Assembly (NCBI RefSeq): GCF_013348785.1
Contig: NZ_CP054691.1
Coordinates: 3,100,001 to 3,164,000 of the forward strand
Reading direction: 5' to 3'
Length of the DNA: 64,000 nucleotides
From: Gordonia sp. X0973
Lineage (GTDB): Bacteria > Actinomycetota > Actinomycetes > Mycobacteriales > Mycobacteriaceae
Shown here: piece by piece, positions 53,775-63,792 of the stretch
How positions within the stretch are numbered: position 1 is the first letter of the stretch
Layout: each line of letters starts with the position of its first letter
The notes under the pieces: model-generated
Seen by the model: only the letters and a program-made list of their open reading frames with translations
The model's database searches: none
Told to the model about the DNA's origin: nothing
Position numbers and translations under genes: made by a program

Positions 53775-55222
53775 GAAGTCGTTTTTCCTTGCGCGTCCCT
53801 ACCGAGGCCCGCGTTGTAGATCTTGCCGTCGGGTCCGACGTAGTCACCCGTCTTGGGGTCGTACGTCGTCGAATAGACGGCCGGTTTGTCGCCGTCCTTG
53901 CGATATTGCGCGGGCGTCGCCGGCACCACGGTACCGGTGGGACCGGGGTCGTTGTAGGCCGCCGGGGCCACCCCCGGGCCGCTGCCCGGACCCTGCCATT
54001 TCAACCCGAAGGGCAATCCGTTGGGGAACGGGACGTTTTGCTTGGCCAGCGGCTTGTAGCCGGTCCGGCATTCCGCCGGTGTCGGCGCGCGGCGGCCGGG
54101 GAACTCCACGCACGGGAAGTTGCGGCTGCCGCGCACGGCGAGGTTCTGGTCCTGCGGGACGCGGCACAGCAGCCCAGGCGGCAGTTCGCGCGCCGTCGTC
54201 GCCGATCCCGGACGCCATTGGCTGGCCGGCAGGAATCCGACCGTACAGGTGCCCGGGTCCTGGAAGCCGAGGGCGAAGTCGGCGTTGGCGCCGTAGCGCT
54301 CCACGTCGCCGGTGTTGACCGCGGTGATGAGCACGTCGAGCAGCCGCGGGTAGAGGACGAGGATCTGACGCATATTGGGCTCGTAGACGGCCAGGGTCTT
54401 CGACGCGACGCCCAGATTGTCGACGAGCAACGGCAGCGACATCTTCATCGAGTCGAACAGCTGCTGTGAGGAGTTGGTGACCCCTGGGCCCTTGGCCAGG
54501 ATCCCGGTGATCTCCGGCTTGTTGGCCCGCAGCTGGTCGGTCACCTTCGTCATATTCGACGTCCAGGAGCGCACCGAATCGGCCGTCTGGTTCTGCGTGG
54601 ACAGCACGTCGCCGGCCTGGCGGACCAGGGCGATCATCTGATCGGAGTTCTTGTAGGCGTCGTCGGTGAGCAGGGTCATCGAGTCGAGGAGCCGCTGCAG
54701 CTCCTCCCCGGTCCCGTTGAAGGCCTTGAACGCCTCGTCCATCACCGAGCGCAGCTTGGAGCTGCCGACGTTGGTCAGCAGGCTGTCGGCCTGGTCGAGC
54801 ATCGCCGAGATCTCCACCGGCACGTCGTCGGTGCGCACGGTCGAGTTGTCCGACAGGTGCTCCGACGACGGCTGCGCGGGCGGCACGAAGTCGACGAACT
54901 GCTCGCCGACCGCCGACACCGACTGGATCGACGCCGCCGAGTTGTCCGGGATCTTCGCATCCGAGTCGATGGTGAGGCGGGCGCGCACCCCATCGGAGGT
55001 GAGGCGCACCGAGTCGACCTTGCCGACGTTGGCGCCGCGGAAGCTGACGTTGGCGTTCTCGTAGAGCCCGCCGGTGCTCGGCAGGTCGAGATTGACGTGA
55101 TAGACGCCGACCCCGAACATCTGCGGGATGCGGACGTAGAACACGGCCATCGCCACCACCGAGATCACCGAGACGATCGCGAAGATGATCAGCTGGGCGC
55201 GGACGAAACCGGTGACTTTCAT
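53741..55222 (-). CDS. mce4F: Mce family protein Mce4F
   Basis: Sixth Mce subunit of the sterol importer, 493 residues. Seen: N-terminal helix (AQLIIFAIVSVISVVAMAVF), MCE/MlaD domain (about 40-115: YENANVSFRGANVGKVDSV), helical coiled region (120-300), and a Pro/Gly-rich C-terminal third with Cys pairs (DPGTCTVGF, GLLCRVP, FPCVEF, ECRTGY). ATG overlaps the mce4E stop (ATGA). Confidence 0.92.
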   Translation of the reverse strand: MKVTGFVRAQLIIFAIVSVISVVAMAVFYVRIPQMFGVGVYHVNLDLPSTGGLYENANVSFRGANVGKVDSVRLTSDGVRARLTIDSDAKIPDNSAASIQSVSAVGEQFVDFVPPAQPSSEHLSDNSTVRTDDVPVEISAMLDQADSLLTNVGSSKLRSVMDEAFKAFNGTGEELQRLLDSMTLLTDDAYKNSDQMIALVRQAGDVLSTQNQTADSVRSWTSNMTKVTDQLRANKPEITGILAKGPGVTNSSQQLFDSMKMSLPLLVDNLGVASKTLAVYEPNMRQILVLYPRLLDVLITAVNTGDVERYGANADFALGFQDPGTCTVGFLPASQWRPGSATTARELPPGLLCRVPQDQNLAVRGSRNFPCVEFPGRRAPTPAECRTGYKPLAKQNVPFPNGLPFGLKWQGPGSGPGVAPAAYNDPGPTGTVVPATPAQYRKDGDKPAVYSTTYDPKTGDYVGPDGKIYNAGLGRDAQGKTTSWQQMINPKVR

Positions 55223-56492
55223 CGTGGGCCCCGTTTCTTCGGCGGGCGAGGCGTCGCACCGGGGGCGCCCTCGCGCTGCATCGGCGACTGGAACGGGTTC
55301 AGGCCACGACGGGCGGCCCCGGCGGGACGTCCGGCCAGCGCCTCCGGGCCGAGGATCCGGCTGCCCATCACCGAGGAGAACAGGGTCTTGTCCAACCGGG
55401 CGAAGGTCAGGTCCAGGTTCAGGTCGGTGTTCACGTAGTCACCCCGGACGACCTTGTCGATCGCCCCCTCCGGGAACGGGAAGGCAGCAGCACCGACAGC
55501 GACTGGCTCAGCGAGAGCCCGGTCGACTGGAGTTGGTCGAGCGTGGCGTCCAACGACTTCACGGCGAGGCGGATGTCGTCGCCGTTGGCCTTGAGGATGT
55601 CGTCGGCGTTGCGGGAGAGCCGACCGATCGCGCCGAGGGCGTCGACGAGGGGCTGGCGCTGGTCGACGAACAGCTGCAGGATCTTCGGGCCGTCGGCCAG
55701 GGCCTTCTCGATCGTCGGGCGCTGGGCGTTCATGGTGTCGGTCAGCCGGTCGAGCCCCTCGATGGCCCGGATGATGTCGCCGCGCTGGTTGTTGAGGGTG
55801 CCGACGAGTTGGTTGAGCCGGGGCACAAGTTTCGTGATGGTGTCCTGGCGCCCGTTGAAGACCTTGTTGACCTCGGAGACGATGTCGCCGAACTGGGCGA
55901 GGCCGCCGCCGTTGAGCACCACCGAGAGCGAGCTGAGCACCTGCTCGGTGGTCGGGAAGGTACAGGCCGAAACCTGTTGCGCGACACTGACGTCGGGGAT
56001 CGCCGGGCCGCCCGACGCCGGGGACAGGTTCTCCTGTTCCGGGCACTTGGCGAGCGGGATGGTCGCCCCCGCGGTCAGCATCGCCCCCGACGGGTTGTCC
56101 GGCTGCAGGATCGCCAGGTGCGAGGAGCCGAGGACGCTCGTCATCCCGACCATCACATGCGACCCGCTGGGGATCCGGGTGCCCTTGTCCAGGCGCATCT
56201 CGACGCGGGCATTCCAGTTGTCGACGGTGATCCGCCCGATGGAGCCGATGGTCGCGTCGTCGAGCATGATCGGCGCGTTGGTGACCAACCCCGCCGCGGT
56301 CGGGATGATCGCGCTGATCCGGTACGCCCCATCACCGGTCCCGGGGGTGCCGGGAACGGGCAGGGTATTGGCGCCGCCGAAGCCGCAGCCGACCAACCCG
56401 ACGGTCAGTGCGGTGCCGAGCGCCACCACGGCACCGGCGCGACGGGCGCGCGCGGCACGGCGGGTCGTCGCATCCATCGGCGCGCCCCTCAT
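55219..56492 (-). pseudogene. mce4E: Mce4E lipoprotein (LprN-like) with 1-nt frameshift
   Basis: Fifth Mce subunit, a lipoprotein. Start ATG 56492 (MRGAPMDATT) overlaps the mce4D stop; signal with lipobox LVGC. MCE domain at about 45-130 and helical region up to SLSQSLSVLL. At about 55483 the frame breaks: the frame continues into PSRSRRGRS and stops at 55431, while the expected ending (FPFPEGAIDKVVRGDYVN through PPKKRGPR) lies in the next frame and ends at 55219. Adding one base restores 424 codons. About 90 residues of the native C-terminus are lost unless this is a sequencing error. Confidence 0.85.
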
Positions 56493-57748
56493 CCTTCCGC
56501 CCCGTACGGCACGAGCATGTTGCCCAGCGGGCTGGGCAGGTTGTTGCGCTTGCGCGTCTGCGCGTCGAGCTGGCGGATACCCGCGCGGGCGCGCGCCTGC
56601 ACGTCGCCGTTCTGGTACTTGATCTGATCCGGCCGGGCGACGGCGCCCTGCACCGGGTTGATCAGGAACGGCGGGTAGTTGATGATCATCGACTTGAGCA
56701 CCGGGGCCAGCACGTCGACGCATTTGTCGACCTCGGCCTGGCTCTGGCCGGGACGGTTGTTGGCCTGCATCGTGCCGCACAACAGCGTGATCAGGTTGGT
56801 TCCCATGCCGAGGCCGAAGATGCCGCCGAGCGAACCCGTCATCGGGTTGTAGATGTTGTAGAAGTTCGAGAGCTGGGTCGGCGCGGAGTGCAGCAGTCCC
56901 CGCACCTGCTCGTCCTTCTCCCGAAGGATGCTCGTGGCGTTCGCGATCTGTTGCATCGAGCGGGTCATCGCCGCACCGTTGGTGTCGAGGAATTTCTTGA
57001 TCTCGACCATCGCCGAGTCCAGGCCGGTCAGCGCGTCGTTGAGCCCGGCGGTGTCGGAGAGGACCGACGAGACCGAGGCGATCCGCCCGTTGAACTGGAC
57101 CAGCTGGTCATGGCTGGCGGAGAGCGACTGGGTCAGCTGTTGCAGGCTGCGCACCGTCGAGAACAGGTCGTCGCGCCCCGCGGAGAGGGTGCCGGCCACC
57201 TTCGACATCTGTTGCAGCGAGCGGTTGATGGACTCGCCGTTGCCGTCGAGGTTCTGATTCGCCACCCCGAGCGCCCGCGTGGCCGCGCTGTCGCCGGCGG
57301 AGTCGGGTCCGACGGCCTCGGTGAACCGGGTCAGCTGCTTCTTCAGGTCGTCCCACTCCATCGGGACCGCGGTGCGCTCCATCGGGATGTCCGCTCCCGC
57401 GGCCAGCTTGGGGCCCTTGGTGTAGACCGGTGCCAGCTGGACGAAGCGACCCGACACCAGCGACTGCGCGACGATGACGGCGCGCGCGTCGGCCGGGATG
57501 TCGACTGACTTGTCCAGGCGCATCTTCACCTCGACCGCGTCGGGCTTGGGGGTGACCGACACGACCCGGCCCACCGGGACGCCGATGACGCGGATCGAGT
57601 CGCCGGCGAACAGGCCGCTGGCCGAACGGAAATAGGCGGTCACGGTATCGGTGGTGACCGTGCGGAACCCGAAGTACCCGACGATGCCGAGCAGTGCCAC
57701 CAGGAGCACGGCCATCGCCGAGACCCACATGCGTTTGCCGTTCATCAT
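56489..57748 (-). CDS. mce4D: Mce family protein Mce4D
   Basis: 419 residues. N-terminal helix (WVSAMAVLLVALLGIVGYF), MCE domain (LFAGDSIRVIGVPVGRVVSV), long helical part with Gln/Asn/Ser heptad-like repeats, and a C-terminal segment with NPMTGSLGGIFGLGMG. ATG 57748 has GGGGGGAT upstream and lies 2 nt after the mce4C stop; ATG 57745 is equivalent. Confidence 0.92.
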   Translation of the reverse strand: MMNGKRMWVSAMAVLLVALLGIVGYFGFRTVTTDTVTAYFRSASGLFAGDSIRVIGVPVGRVVSVTPKPDAVEVKMRLDKSVDIPADARAVIVAQSLVSGRFVQLAPVYTKGPKLAAGADIPMERTAVPMEWDDLKKQLTRFTEAVGPDSAGDSAATRALGVANQNLDGNGESINRSLQQMSKVAGTLSAGRDDLFSTVRSLQQLTQSLSASHDQLVQFNGRIASVSSVLSDTAGLNDALTGLDSAMVEIKKFLDTNGAAMTRSMQQIANATSILREKDEQVRGLLHSAPTQLSNFYNIYNPMTGSLGGIFGLGMGTNLITLLCGTMQANNRPGQSQAEVDKCVDVLAPVLKSMIINYPPFLINPVQGAVARPDQIKYQNGDVQARARAGIRQLDAQTRKRNNLPSPLGNMLVPYGAEG

Positions 57749-57750
57749 CG

Positions 57751-58947
57751 CTATCCCCCCTGCCCGTTCGGCTGCTCGATCTTCGGTGCGGGCGGACGCG
57801 GCTTGTTCGGGTCGTACCCGGGCGCGGTGTACCACTTGTTCGGCAGGAAGGTCGAGTTGGTGAAGTCGTAGGCCTGCCAGATCTCCGGGTACTTGCGCTG
57901 TAGTGCCTTCATGAAGACCGCGGTGTAGTCGCCGAAGGTCGGGACACCGACCAGCGACGAGAAGTACGGACCGGAGGAGACCGCCTCGCCGAGCAGGTTC
58001 GCGTACGGCCCCAACCGGTCGATGGCGTTGGTGAGATCGCCCTTCTTGTCGATGAGGATCTGCATCACCCGGTCGACCTTGCCGAGGACCGGCGCCAGCT
58101 GGGCGTTGTTCTCCTTGATGAAGCCCTTGATCTGCGTGGTCACGTCACGCGCACCGCTGATGATCTGCGAGAGAGCGTCCGAGCGGGTCTGCAACTCGCC
58201 CAACAGCGCGTTCGCGCCGACCAGCAGCCGGTTGACCTGCTCGTTGCGATCACCGATCACCCCGCTGATCCGGTTCGCGCGGCCCAACAGTTCACGCAGG
58301 GACTTGTCCCGGTCCGCGATCGCCGCCGAGAGCCGCGCCACCCCGTCGACCGCGCCGCGCACCGACGTCGGCGTCGACGCGAAGGTCTGCGACATCGCGT
58401 TGATCGCGGTGCGCAGCTGGTCGGTGTCGGTGTCCTCCAAGGTGCTGGTCGCGTTGTCCAGCGCGTCGGTCAGCGAATAGGGGGCGACGGTGTTCTCGTT
58501 GACGATCTGCCCGCCGGGCAGGATGCGGCCGGGGCCGTGCGGGATGAGCGTGAGGTTGCGTCGGCCCAGCACCGTCTCGGTCTTGATCGCGGCCTGCGTG
58601 TCGACGCCGAGGTTGACCGAGTCCTCCAGGCGGAACTTGACGGCCGCCTTCTTGCCGTCGGCGGTATCGGCGAGCGAGATGCGCTCGACCTTGCCGACGG
58701 TGACCCCGGCGACCGAGACGACGTCGCCCGGGATGAGCCCGCCCGCGTCGTCGAAGTAGGCGCGGTAGGTGCTCACCGGGGAGAGGAAGGGCAGGTTGTT
58801 CATCTGCAGCGCCGTCACGACGACCAGCGCGATGACGGCGAAGCCGATGACACCGGTCTTGGCCCGGCTGCGCTGGCCGCGGGCGGCGTCACGCTCGACG
58901 TCGGCGGCGTTCGACCCACTGCGCTGGGTCACGGCCTCGGGGGTCAT
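57751..58947 (-). CDS. mce4C: Mce family protein Mce4C
   Basis: 398 residues. Polar N-terminus, helix (TGVIGFAVIALVVVTALQM), MCE domain (FDDAGGLIPGDVVSVAGVTV), helical bundle with AIADRDKSLRELLGRAN, and a Pro-rich end (PRPPAPKIEQPN). ATG 58947 overlaps the mce4B stop (ATGA); a start at 58956 would add three residues. Confidence 0.92.
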   Translation of the reverse strand: MTPEAVTQRSGSNAADVERDAARGQRSRAKTGVIGFAVIALVVVTALQMNNLPFLSPVSTYRAYFDDAGGLIPGDVVSVAGVTVGKVERISLADTADGKKAAVKFRLEDSVNLGVDTQAAIKTETVLGRRNLTLIPHGPGRILPGGQIVNENTVAPYSLTDALDNATSTLEDTDTDQLRTAINAMSQTFASTPTSVRGAVDGVARLSAAIADRDKSLRELLGRANRISGVIGDRNEQVNRLLVGANALLGELQTRSDALSQIISGARDVTTQIKGFIKENNAQLAPVLGKVDRVMQILIDKKGDLTNAIDRLGPYANLLGEAVSSGPYFSSLVGVPTFGDYTAVFMKALQRKYPEIWQAYDFTNSTFLPNKWYTAPGYDPNKPRPPAPKIEQPNGQGG

Positions 58948-60005
58948 ACCTGACACCTCCCGCCGGCCTTCTGCGTGCCACCGAGTGCGTCGATCGTGGG
59001 GATGATGAGCTGCGGGGTGCCCGGTGCGCCGAAGATCAGCCGCTGACGACAGATCCAGATCTGCAGCCAGGCGCCGTAGCTGCCCAGGTTGGAGAGCTTC
59101 TTGAAGTCGCCGGGCAGACGGGACAGCAGCGGCCGGATGTAGGACTCGCCGCGCAGCAGCTGCTCGGAGGTCTTGCCCATGTTGTCGATCATGCTGTGCA
59201 GCCCGGGACGCGTGTCGCCGAGGAGGCGCGCCATGTCGGTGGCGACCGCGGCGGTCGACGTCAACGACGACCCGATGACGTCCTTCTGACCCGCCAAACC
59301 GGTCATCAGCGTCTCCAACCGGTCGATGCTGTCGATGAGGCCGACGCGATCACCGTCGAGGGTGGCCAGCGTCGAGTTGAGGTTGTCGATCACCGACCCG
59401 ATCAGCCGGTCGCGGTCGGCGAGCGCATCGGTGAGCTGCGCGGTCATCTGCAGCAGCTGGTTGAGCGACGGGCCCATGTTCTCGTCTTGGAACACGTGGA
59501 TCAGGCTGCTCGACAGCTCGTTGACCTGTTTGCCGTCGAGGGTGCGGAACAGCGGCTTGAACCCGCCCAGCAGCTTGTCGAGGTCCAACGCCGGCTCGGT
59601 CTGCGAGAGCGGCACCGTCGCCCCCGGCGACAACAGGGCGTTGGGGTCGCCCGCGCCGCGCCGCAGTTCGAGGTAGCGGTCGCCGGTGAGGTTCTCGTAG
59701 CGGATGAACGCCTGCACCGATTTGGGCAGCGGGAACTTGCGGTCCACCGAGAAGCCGAGGCGGGCGGTGTTGTCCTTGGTCAGCCCGACGTCGCGGACGG
59801 CGCCGACGTCGACGCCGGCGATCTTCACCTTGGCACCCGGCTTGATCGCCGAGGCGCTGGTGAACTCAGCTTCGTAGGTATTGGTTCGGGTGCCCTGGAA
59901 GCGGCTGAACACCGCGACGAGGGCGGCGAACACCAGCAGCATGGCCACGGTGAACGCGCCGAGTTTGATACAGGTCGCCCGGAATCGGCGTGCGCGATTA
60001 TCCAC
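58944..60005 (-). CDS. mce4B: Mce family protein Mce4B
   Basis: 353 residues. Helix (LGAFTVAMLLVFAALVAVF), MCE domain (SASAIKPGAKVKIAGVDVG), YENLTGDRYLELRRG, long helical segment (DALADRDRLIGSVIDNLNS). Ends with a Cys pair region (WICRQRL, GGRCQV). GTG start at 60005 overlaps mce4A by 8 nt. Confidence 0.92.
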   Translation of the reverse strand: MDNRARRFRATCIKLGAFTVAMLLVFAALVAVFSRFQGTRTNTYEAEFTSASAIKPGAKVKIAGVDVGAVRDVGLTKDNTARLGFSVDRKFPLPKSVQAFIRYENLTGDRYLELRRGAGDPNALLSPGATVPLSQTEPALDLDKLLGGFKPLFRTLDGKQVNELSSSLIHVFQDENMGPSLNQLLQMTAQLTDALADRDRLIGSVIDNLNSTLATLDGDRVGLIDSIDRLETLMTGLAGQKDVIGSSLTSTAAVATDMARLLGDTRPGLHSMIDNMGKTSEQLLRGESYIRPLLSRLPGDFKKLSNLGSYGAWLQIWICRQRLIFGAPGTPQLIIPTIDALGGTQKAGGRCQV

Positions 60006-61176
60006 GGGGCGGCGCTCCGAACAGGAGTTGGAAGACCTTGGTGGTGCTGACCTTGGCCTCGGTGCGCGGCTGGTAGGGCCGCGGCGCGTTGTCGATCACC
60101 AGGAAGTTCGCCTTCTTCGTGGTCCGCGGGTTCGAGAGCCCGTTCTCACAGGTCGGCGGCGCGGAACCGCGCACCCACGGCAGGTCTTCGGGGTACTCGT
60201 AGGGATCCTTGCCAGGCAGCAGGCCGGCGTTGAGCTTCAGCAGGCCGTCGTTGAGACCGAAGATCGGGGCGCCGATCTTGTTGCCGACCGCGGCGGTGCG
60301 GATGAAGCAGGCGATACCCGGCGCGTTGTAGCCGAGCAGCGCCATCGTCGGGTTCGAGTTGTTGAGCATGGCGATGATCTGGGCCTTCTTGGGCTCGATG
60401 AGCCCCGAGCCCGCGCTTGCCATCCCGGTCGCCCCAACCAGCAGGGCATCGAGGTTGTCCGAGTCGGCCAGGACCGTGTTGCCGAGGAAGACCGCGTTGT
60501 CGACGGTCCGCATGAGGTTCGGCATCGCGTCGGCGTACAGGTTCATCGACGCCGAGGTCTCGGTGAGCAGCGCGGTGAGTTCGGGCAGATGGGGGTTGGT
60601 CTTGCCCAGCAGTTTGGACAGGCTGTCGACGCCGCGACCGATCGACTCGCCGTTGCCGTCGAGCGCGGTCGTGATGGCGCCGACCGCCGCGTTGAGCTTG
60701 TCCGGCTGCAGGGCGGCCAGGACGTCGACGAGGCGCTGGTAGACGGTGTTGAGCTCAACCGTGACGTGGTCGGCGGAGATCTTGGCGCCGGACTGCAGCG
60801 AGTACCCGACGGACTCGGGGGGCTCGACCAGGAAGACCGCCTTGGCGCCGAAGATGGTGTTGGACTTGATGTCGGCGCGCACGTTGCCCGGGATCTGCCC
60901 CAGCTGACCGGAGTTGATCGCCAGGGTGAGCACCGCGTGGCCGTTCTCCTGCGAGATCGACCGCACCCGGCCGACCTCCACGCCGCGCAGCTTCACCTTC
61001 GCGTCGGGATTCATCACCAGTCCGGCGCGCGGCGCGACGACGGTGACCGGCGCGGTCGACTTGAACCACCCGAGGAATTGACCGGCCGCCAAGGCGACGA
61101 TCAACGTCAGCACGCTCACCATGATGACCGCGGCCGTCTTGCGGACCGCGGTGCTGCGCTCTTCCCGTCGAACCAT
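59998..61176 (-). CDS. mce4A: Mce family protein Mce4A
   Basis: 392 residues, first Mce subunit. Helix (AAVIMVSVLTLIVALAAGQF), MCE domain (RAGLVMNPDAKVKLRGVEVG), IFGAKAVFLVEP, helical part and C-terminal Cys-containing part (GIACFIRTA, PPTCENG). Begins 2 nt after the yrbE4B stop. Confidence 0.93.
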   Translation of the reverse strand: MVRREERSTAVRKTAAVIMVSVLTLIVALAAGQFLGWFKSTAPVTVVAPRAGLVMNPDAKVKLRGVEVGRVRSISQENGHAVLTLAINSGQLGQIPGNVRADIKSNTIFGAKAVFLVEPPESVGYSLQSGAKISADHVTVELNTVYQRLVDVLAALQPDKLNAAVGAITTALDGNGESIGRGVDSLSKLLGKTNPHLPELTALLTETSASMNLYADAMPNLMRTVDNAVFLGNTVLADSDNLDALLVGATGMASAGSGLIEPKKAQIIAMLNNSNPTMALLGYNAPGIACFIRTAAVGNKIGAPIFGLNDGLLKLNAGLLPGKDPYEYPEDLPWVRGSAPPTCENGLSNPRTTKKANFLVIDNAPRPYQPRTEAKVSTTKVFQLLFGAPPRG

Positions 61177-61178
61177 CC

Positions 61179-62024
61179 CTACCCCGCCAGGTTGAATTTG
61201 CCGTCGGCGCCGTAGATGGCGAGGGAGGTGAGCAGGGTGATGACGACGACGACCACCAGCGAGGTGCGCACGGCGTTGCCGACGGCCACGCCGACGCCCA
61301 CCGGCCCGCCCGAAGCCGTGTAGCCGTAGTAGGTGTGGATCATCATGACGGCCACCGCCATGCAGATGGCCTGCACGAAGGACCAGAGAATGTCCGACGG
61401 TATGAGGAAGGTGTGGAAGTAGTGGTCGTAGACGCCCGGCGACTGGCCGTAGAGGAACACCGTGGCCATCCGGCTGGCGATGAACGAGGCGAGTGCGGCC
61501 AGCGCGTACAGCGGGATGATCGCGACGAGGCCGGCGATGATCCGCGTCGACACCAGGTAGGGCACCGAGGAGATGGCCATCGTCTCAAGCGCGTCGATCT
61601 CCTCGCTGACCCGCATGGCGCCGAGCTGGGCCGTGGCCCCCGCGCCGATCGTCGCGGCCAGGGCGATGCCCGCGATGACCGGCACGGCGATGCGCACGTT
61701 GATGAACGCGGAGAAGAAGCCGGTCAACGCCTCGACGCCAATGTTGGCCAGCGAGTTGTACCCCTGCACCGCGATGGTCCCGCCGGTGAACAGGGTGAGG
61801 AAGCCGACCACCACGACGGTGCCGCCGATCATGGCCAGCGCACCCGTGCCCATCGAGATCTCCGCGATCAGGCGCAGCGTCTCCTTCTTGTAGTGCCGCA
61901 GCGCCCGGGGGATCGAGATGATGCTGTCCCAGTAGAACAGCGCCTGGTCGCCCAGCCGGGCCCAGCCGGTACCGGAGCGCTTCAACGCGCTGCGGGTCCG
62001 TCGGAGATTCGTGGAAGGCACCAT
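61179..62024 (-). CDS. yrbE4B: YrbE4B/MlaE-type permease
   Basis: Membrane permease paired with YrbE4A under an MceG ATPase (not in this window). 281 residues, about five helices. Seen: family motif region GAGATAQLGAMRVSEEIDALE, and SFIASRMATVFLYGQSPG. ATG 62024 is 2 nt downstream of the yrbE4A stop; longer frames upstream are shadows of yrbE4A. Confidence 0.94.
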   Translation of the reverse strand: MVPSTNLRRTRSALKRSGTGWARLGDQALFYWDSIISIPRALRHYKKETLRLIAEISMGTGALAMIGGTVVVVGFLTLFTGGTIAVQGYNSLANIGVEALTGFFSAFINVRIAVPVIAGIALAATIGAGATAQLGAMRVSEEIDALETMAISSVPYLVSTRIIAGLVAIIPLYALAALASFIASRMATVFLYGQSPGVYDHYFHTFLIPSDILWSFVQAICMAVAVMMIHTYYGYTASGGPVGVGVAVGNAVRTSLVVVVVITLLTSLAIYGADGKFNLAG

Positions 62025-62026
62025 GC

Positions 62027-62797
62027 TCAGCTCCCCGTCGCCGTCAGGCCGACCGCGGTCACCACGATGTTGACCACGAACAAAGCCATGAACGAGTAGA
62101 CGACCGTCTCGTTGACGGCGTCGCCGACACCCTTGGCACCGCCGGATACGTTCAACCCCTGGTAGCACGCGACGAGGCCGGCGAAGAGGCCGAACAGTGC
62201 CGCCTTGATCATCGAGATGACCAACTCGCCCAAGCCGGTGAGCAGTGTCAGGTTCGCGAGGAAGGCACCGGGGTTGACGTCTTGCAGGTACACCGAGAAC
62301 ACGAATCCGCCGCCGATGCCGATGGTGCAGACCAGGCTGTTCAGCAGCAGGGCCACGCCAGTCGACGCGATGACGCGCGGGACCACGAGCCGGTGGATCG
62401 GATTGATGCCCAGCACCTTCATCGCGTCGATCTCTTCGCGGATGGTGCGGGCGCCGAGGTCGGCGCAGATGGCGGTCGCACCGGCTCCGGCGACGATCAG
62501 CACGGTGACGATCGGCCCGATCTGGGTGATCGTGCCGAGTGCGGCACCGGCACCGGAGAGGTCTTGGGCGCCGATCTCGCGCAGCAGGATGTTGAGCGTG
62601 AAGCTGACGAGCACGGTGAACGGGATCGCGACCAGCAACGTCGGGACCATCGATACCCGCGCAATCGCCCAGGAACACTCGATGGTCTCGCGCCACTGGA
62701 ACGGACGGCGGAGCAATTCCCGCGATGCTTCGGTGGCGAGTGAGAAGAAGTCGCCGAAGGCAGCGAAGGGCGTCGCTAACTTGGTGAGCACCGTCAC
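62027..62797 (-). CDS. yrbE4A: YrbE4A/MlaE-type permease
   Basis: 256 residues. Seen: FTLNILLREIGAQDLSGAGA, GAGATAICADLGARTIREEID (ABC-2/MlaE motif facing the ATPase), VVPRVIAS. Very close to the mycobacterial YrbE4A in these stretches, which helps to type the operon as mce4. GTG start at 62797, 51 nt after the hsd4A stop. Confidence 0.94.
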   Translation of the reverse strand: MTVLTKLATPFAAFGDFFSLATEASRELLRRPFQWRETIECSWAIARVSMVPTLLVAIPFTVLVSFTLNILLREIGAQDLSGAGAALGTITQIGPIVTVLIVAGAGATAICADLGARTIREEIDAMKVLGINPIHRLVVPRVIASTGVALLLNSLVCTIGIGGGFVFSVYLQDVNPGAFLANLTLLTGLGELVISMIKAALFGLFAGLVACYQGLNVSGGAKGVGDAVNETVVYSFMALFVVNIVVTAVGLTATGS

Positions 62798-62848
62798 CCC
62801 CTCCCCAGTGGCTGTCGCGAACCTACCATGTGTAGTACCAACGCTCGG

Positions 62849-63739
62849 TCAGTTCGCCAACGAGCTGGCCGAGAAGGTCACCTGCGGGTCTCGCGTCTCG
62901 AAGTAGCTGGTCAACGCTGTATCGAGTTCGTCGCCCGCCCAATCGTCGCCGCCGGCGGAAAACACCTCGGCGATCTCCGGGGCCGCCATCAGGGTGACCC
63001 GAGGACCGTACACGACGAACAGTTGGCCGTTGACCGCGGCCGACGACGGCCCGGCGAGGTAGGTGACGAGCTTGACCACGTGCTCGGGTGACAGCGGATC
63101 GACGCCGTCGACCGGTGCATCGCCGAAGACGTCTGCGGTCATCGCCGTGCGGGCGCGCGGACAGATCGCATTGGCGGTGACCCCGTAGCGGCCCAGCGCG
63201 CGCGAGGCCGAGAGGGTCAGGGCGGTGATCCCCGCCTTGGCCGCGGCATAGTTCGCCTGTCCCGGCGGGCCGAACAGACCCGCCTCCGACGAGGTGTTGA
63301 TCAGCCGACCGTAGGTGGTGCCGTCACCGGCCTTGGCCGCCGCACGCCAATGCGCCGCCGCGTTGCGGTTGAGCAGGAAATGGCCGCGCAGGTGGACGCG
63401 CTGGACGAGGTCCCACTCGTCGTCGGTCATGTTGAACAGCATGGTGTCGCGCACGACGCCGGCGTTGTTCACGACGATGTGCAGGCCGCCGAGGTCGTCG
63501 ACGGCGGTGCGCATGATCTCGCTCGCCGTCTCCGACGCCGAGATGTCGCCGGGTACCGCGACGCCGCGGGATCCGACGGCGGCGATCTCGTCGAGCACGT
63601 CGCTGTCGGCCAATGCCGGTGCGAGGTCGTTGACGACGACGGTGGCCCCGGCCCGCGCGAGGCCAACGGCCTCGGCGCGACCCAGTCCGGCACCGGCTCC
63701 GGTCACCACGGCCACGCGGCCGCGCAAAGATTCACTCAC
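62849..63739 (-). CDS. hsd4A: short-chain dehydrogenase, Hsd4A-like steroid side-chain enzyme
   Basis: 296 residues. In mycobacteria this gene before yrbE4A encodes a 17-beta/3-hydroxyacyl-CoA dehydrogenase for sterol side-chain breakdown. Seen: VVTGAGAGLGRAEAVGLA, NNAGVVRD, Ser in INTSSEAG, and the YxxxK pair in NYAAAKAGI. GTG start at 63739 with GAGGAAAACCC before it. First gene after the KstR box, so head of the operon. Confidence 0.9.
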   Translation of the reverse strand: MSESLRGRVAVVTGAGAGLGRAEAVGLARAGATVVVNDLAPALADSDVLDEIAAVGSRGVAVPGDISASETASEIMRTAVDDLGGLHIVVNNAGVVRDTMLFNMTDDEWDLVQRVHLRGHFLLNRNAAAHWRAAAKAGDGTTYGRLINTSSEAGLFGPPGQANYAAAKAGITALTLSASRALGRYGVTANAICPRARTAMTADVFGDAPVDGVDPLSPEHVVKLVTYLAGPSSAAVNGQLFVVYGPRVTLMAAPEIAEVFSAGGDDWAGDELDTALTSYFETRDPQVTFSASSLAN

Positions 63740-63792
63740 GGGTTTTCCTCGGCTGTGTTCGATCTGACCGGCTCGCTCGCTCGGTCAAAAAC

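Noticed and set aside
55440..55520. Programmed -1 frameshift in mce4E
   Set aside because: The bases around the break (CTGCTGCCTTCCCG) do not form an X-XXY-YYZ heptamer and no stimulating hairpin was seen; mutation or sequencing error is simpler.
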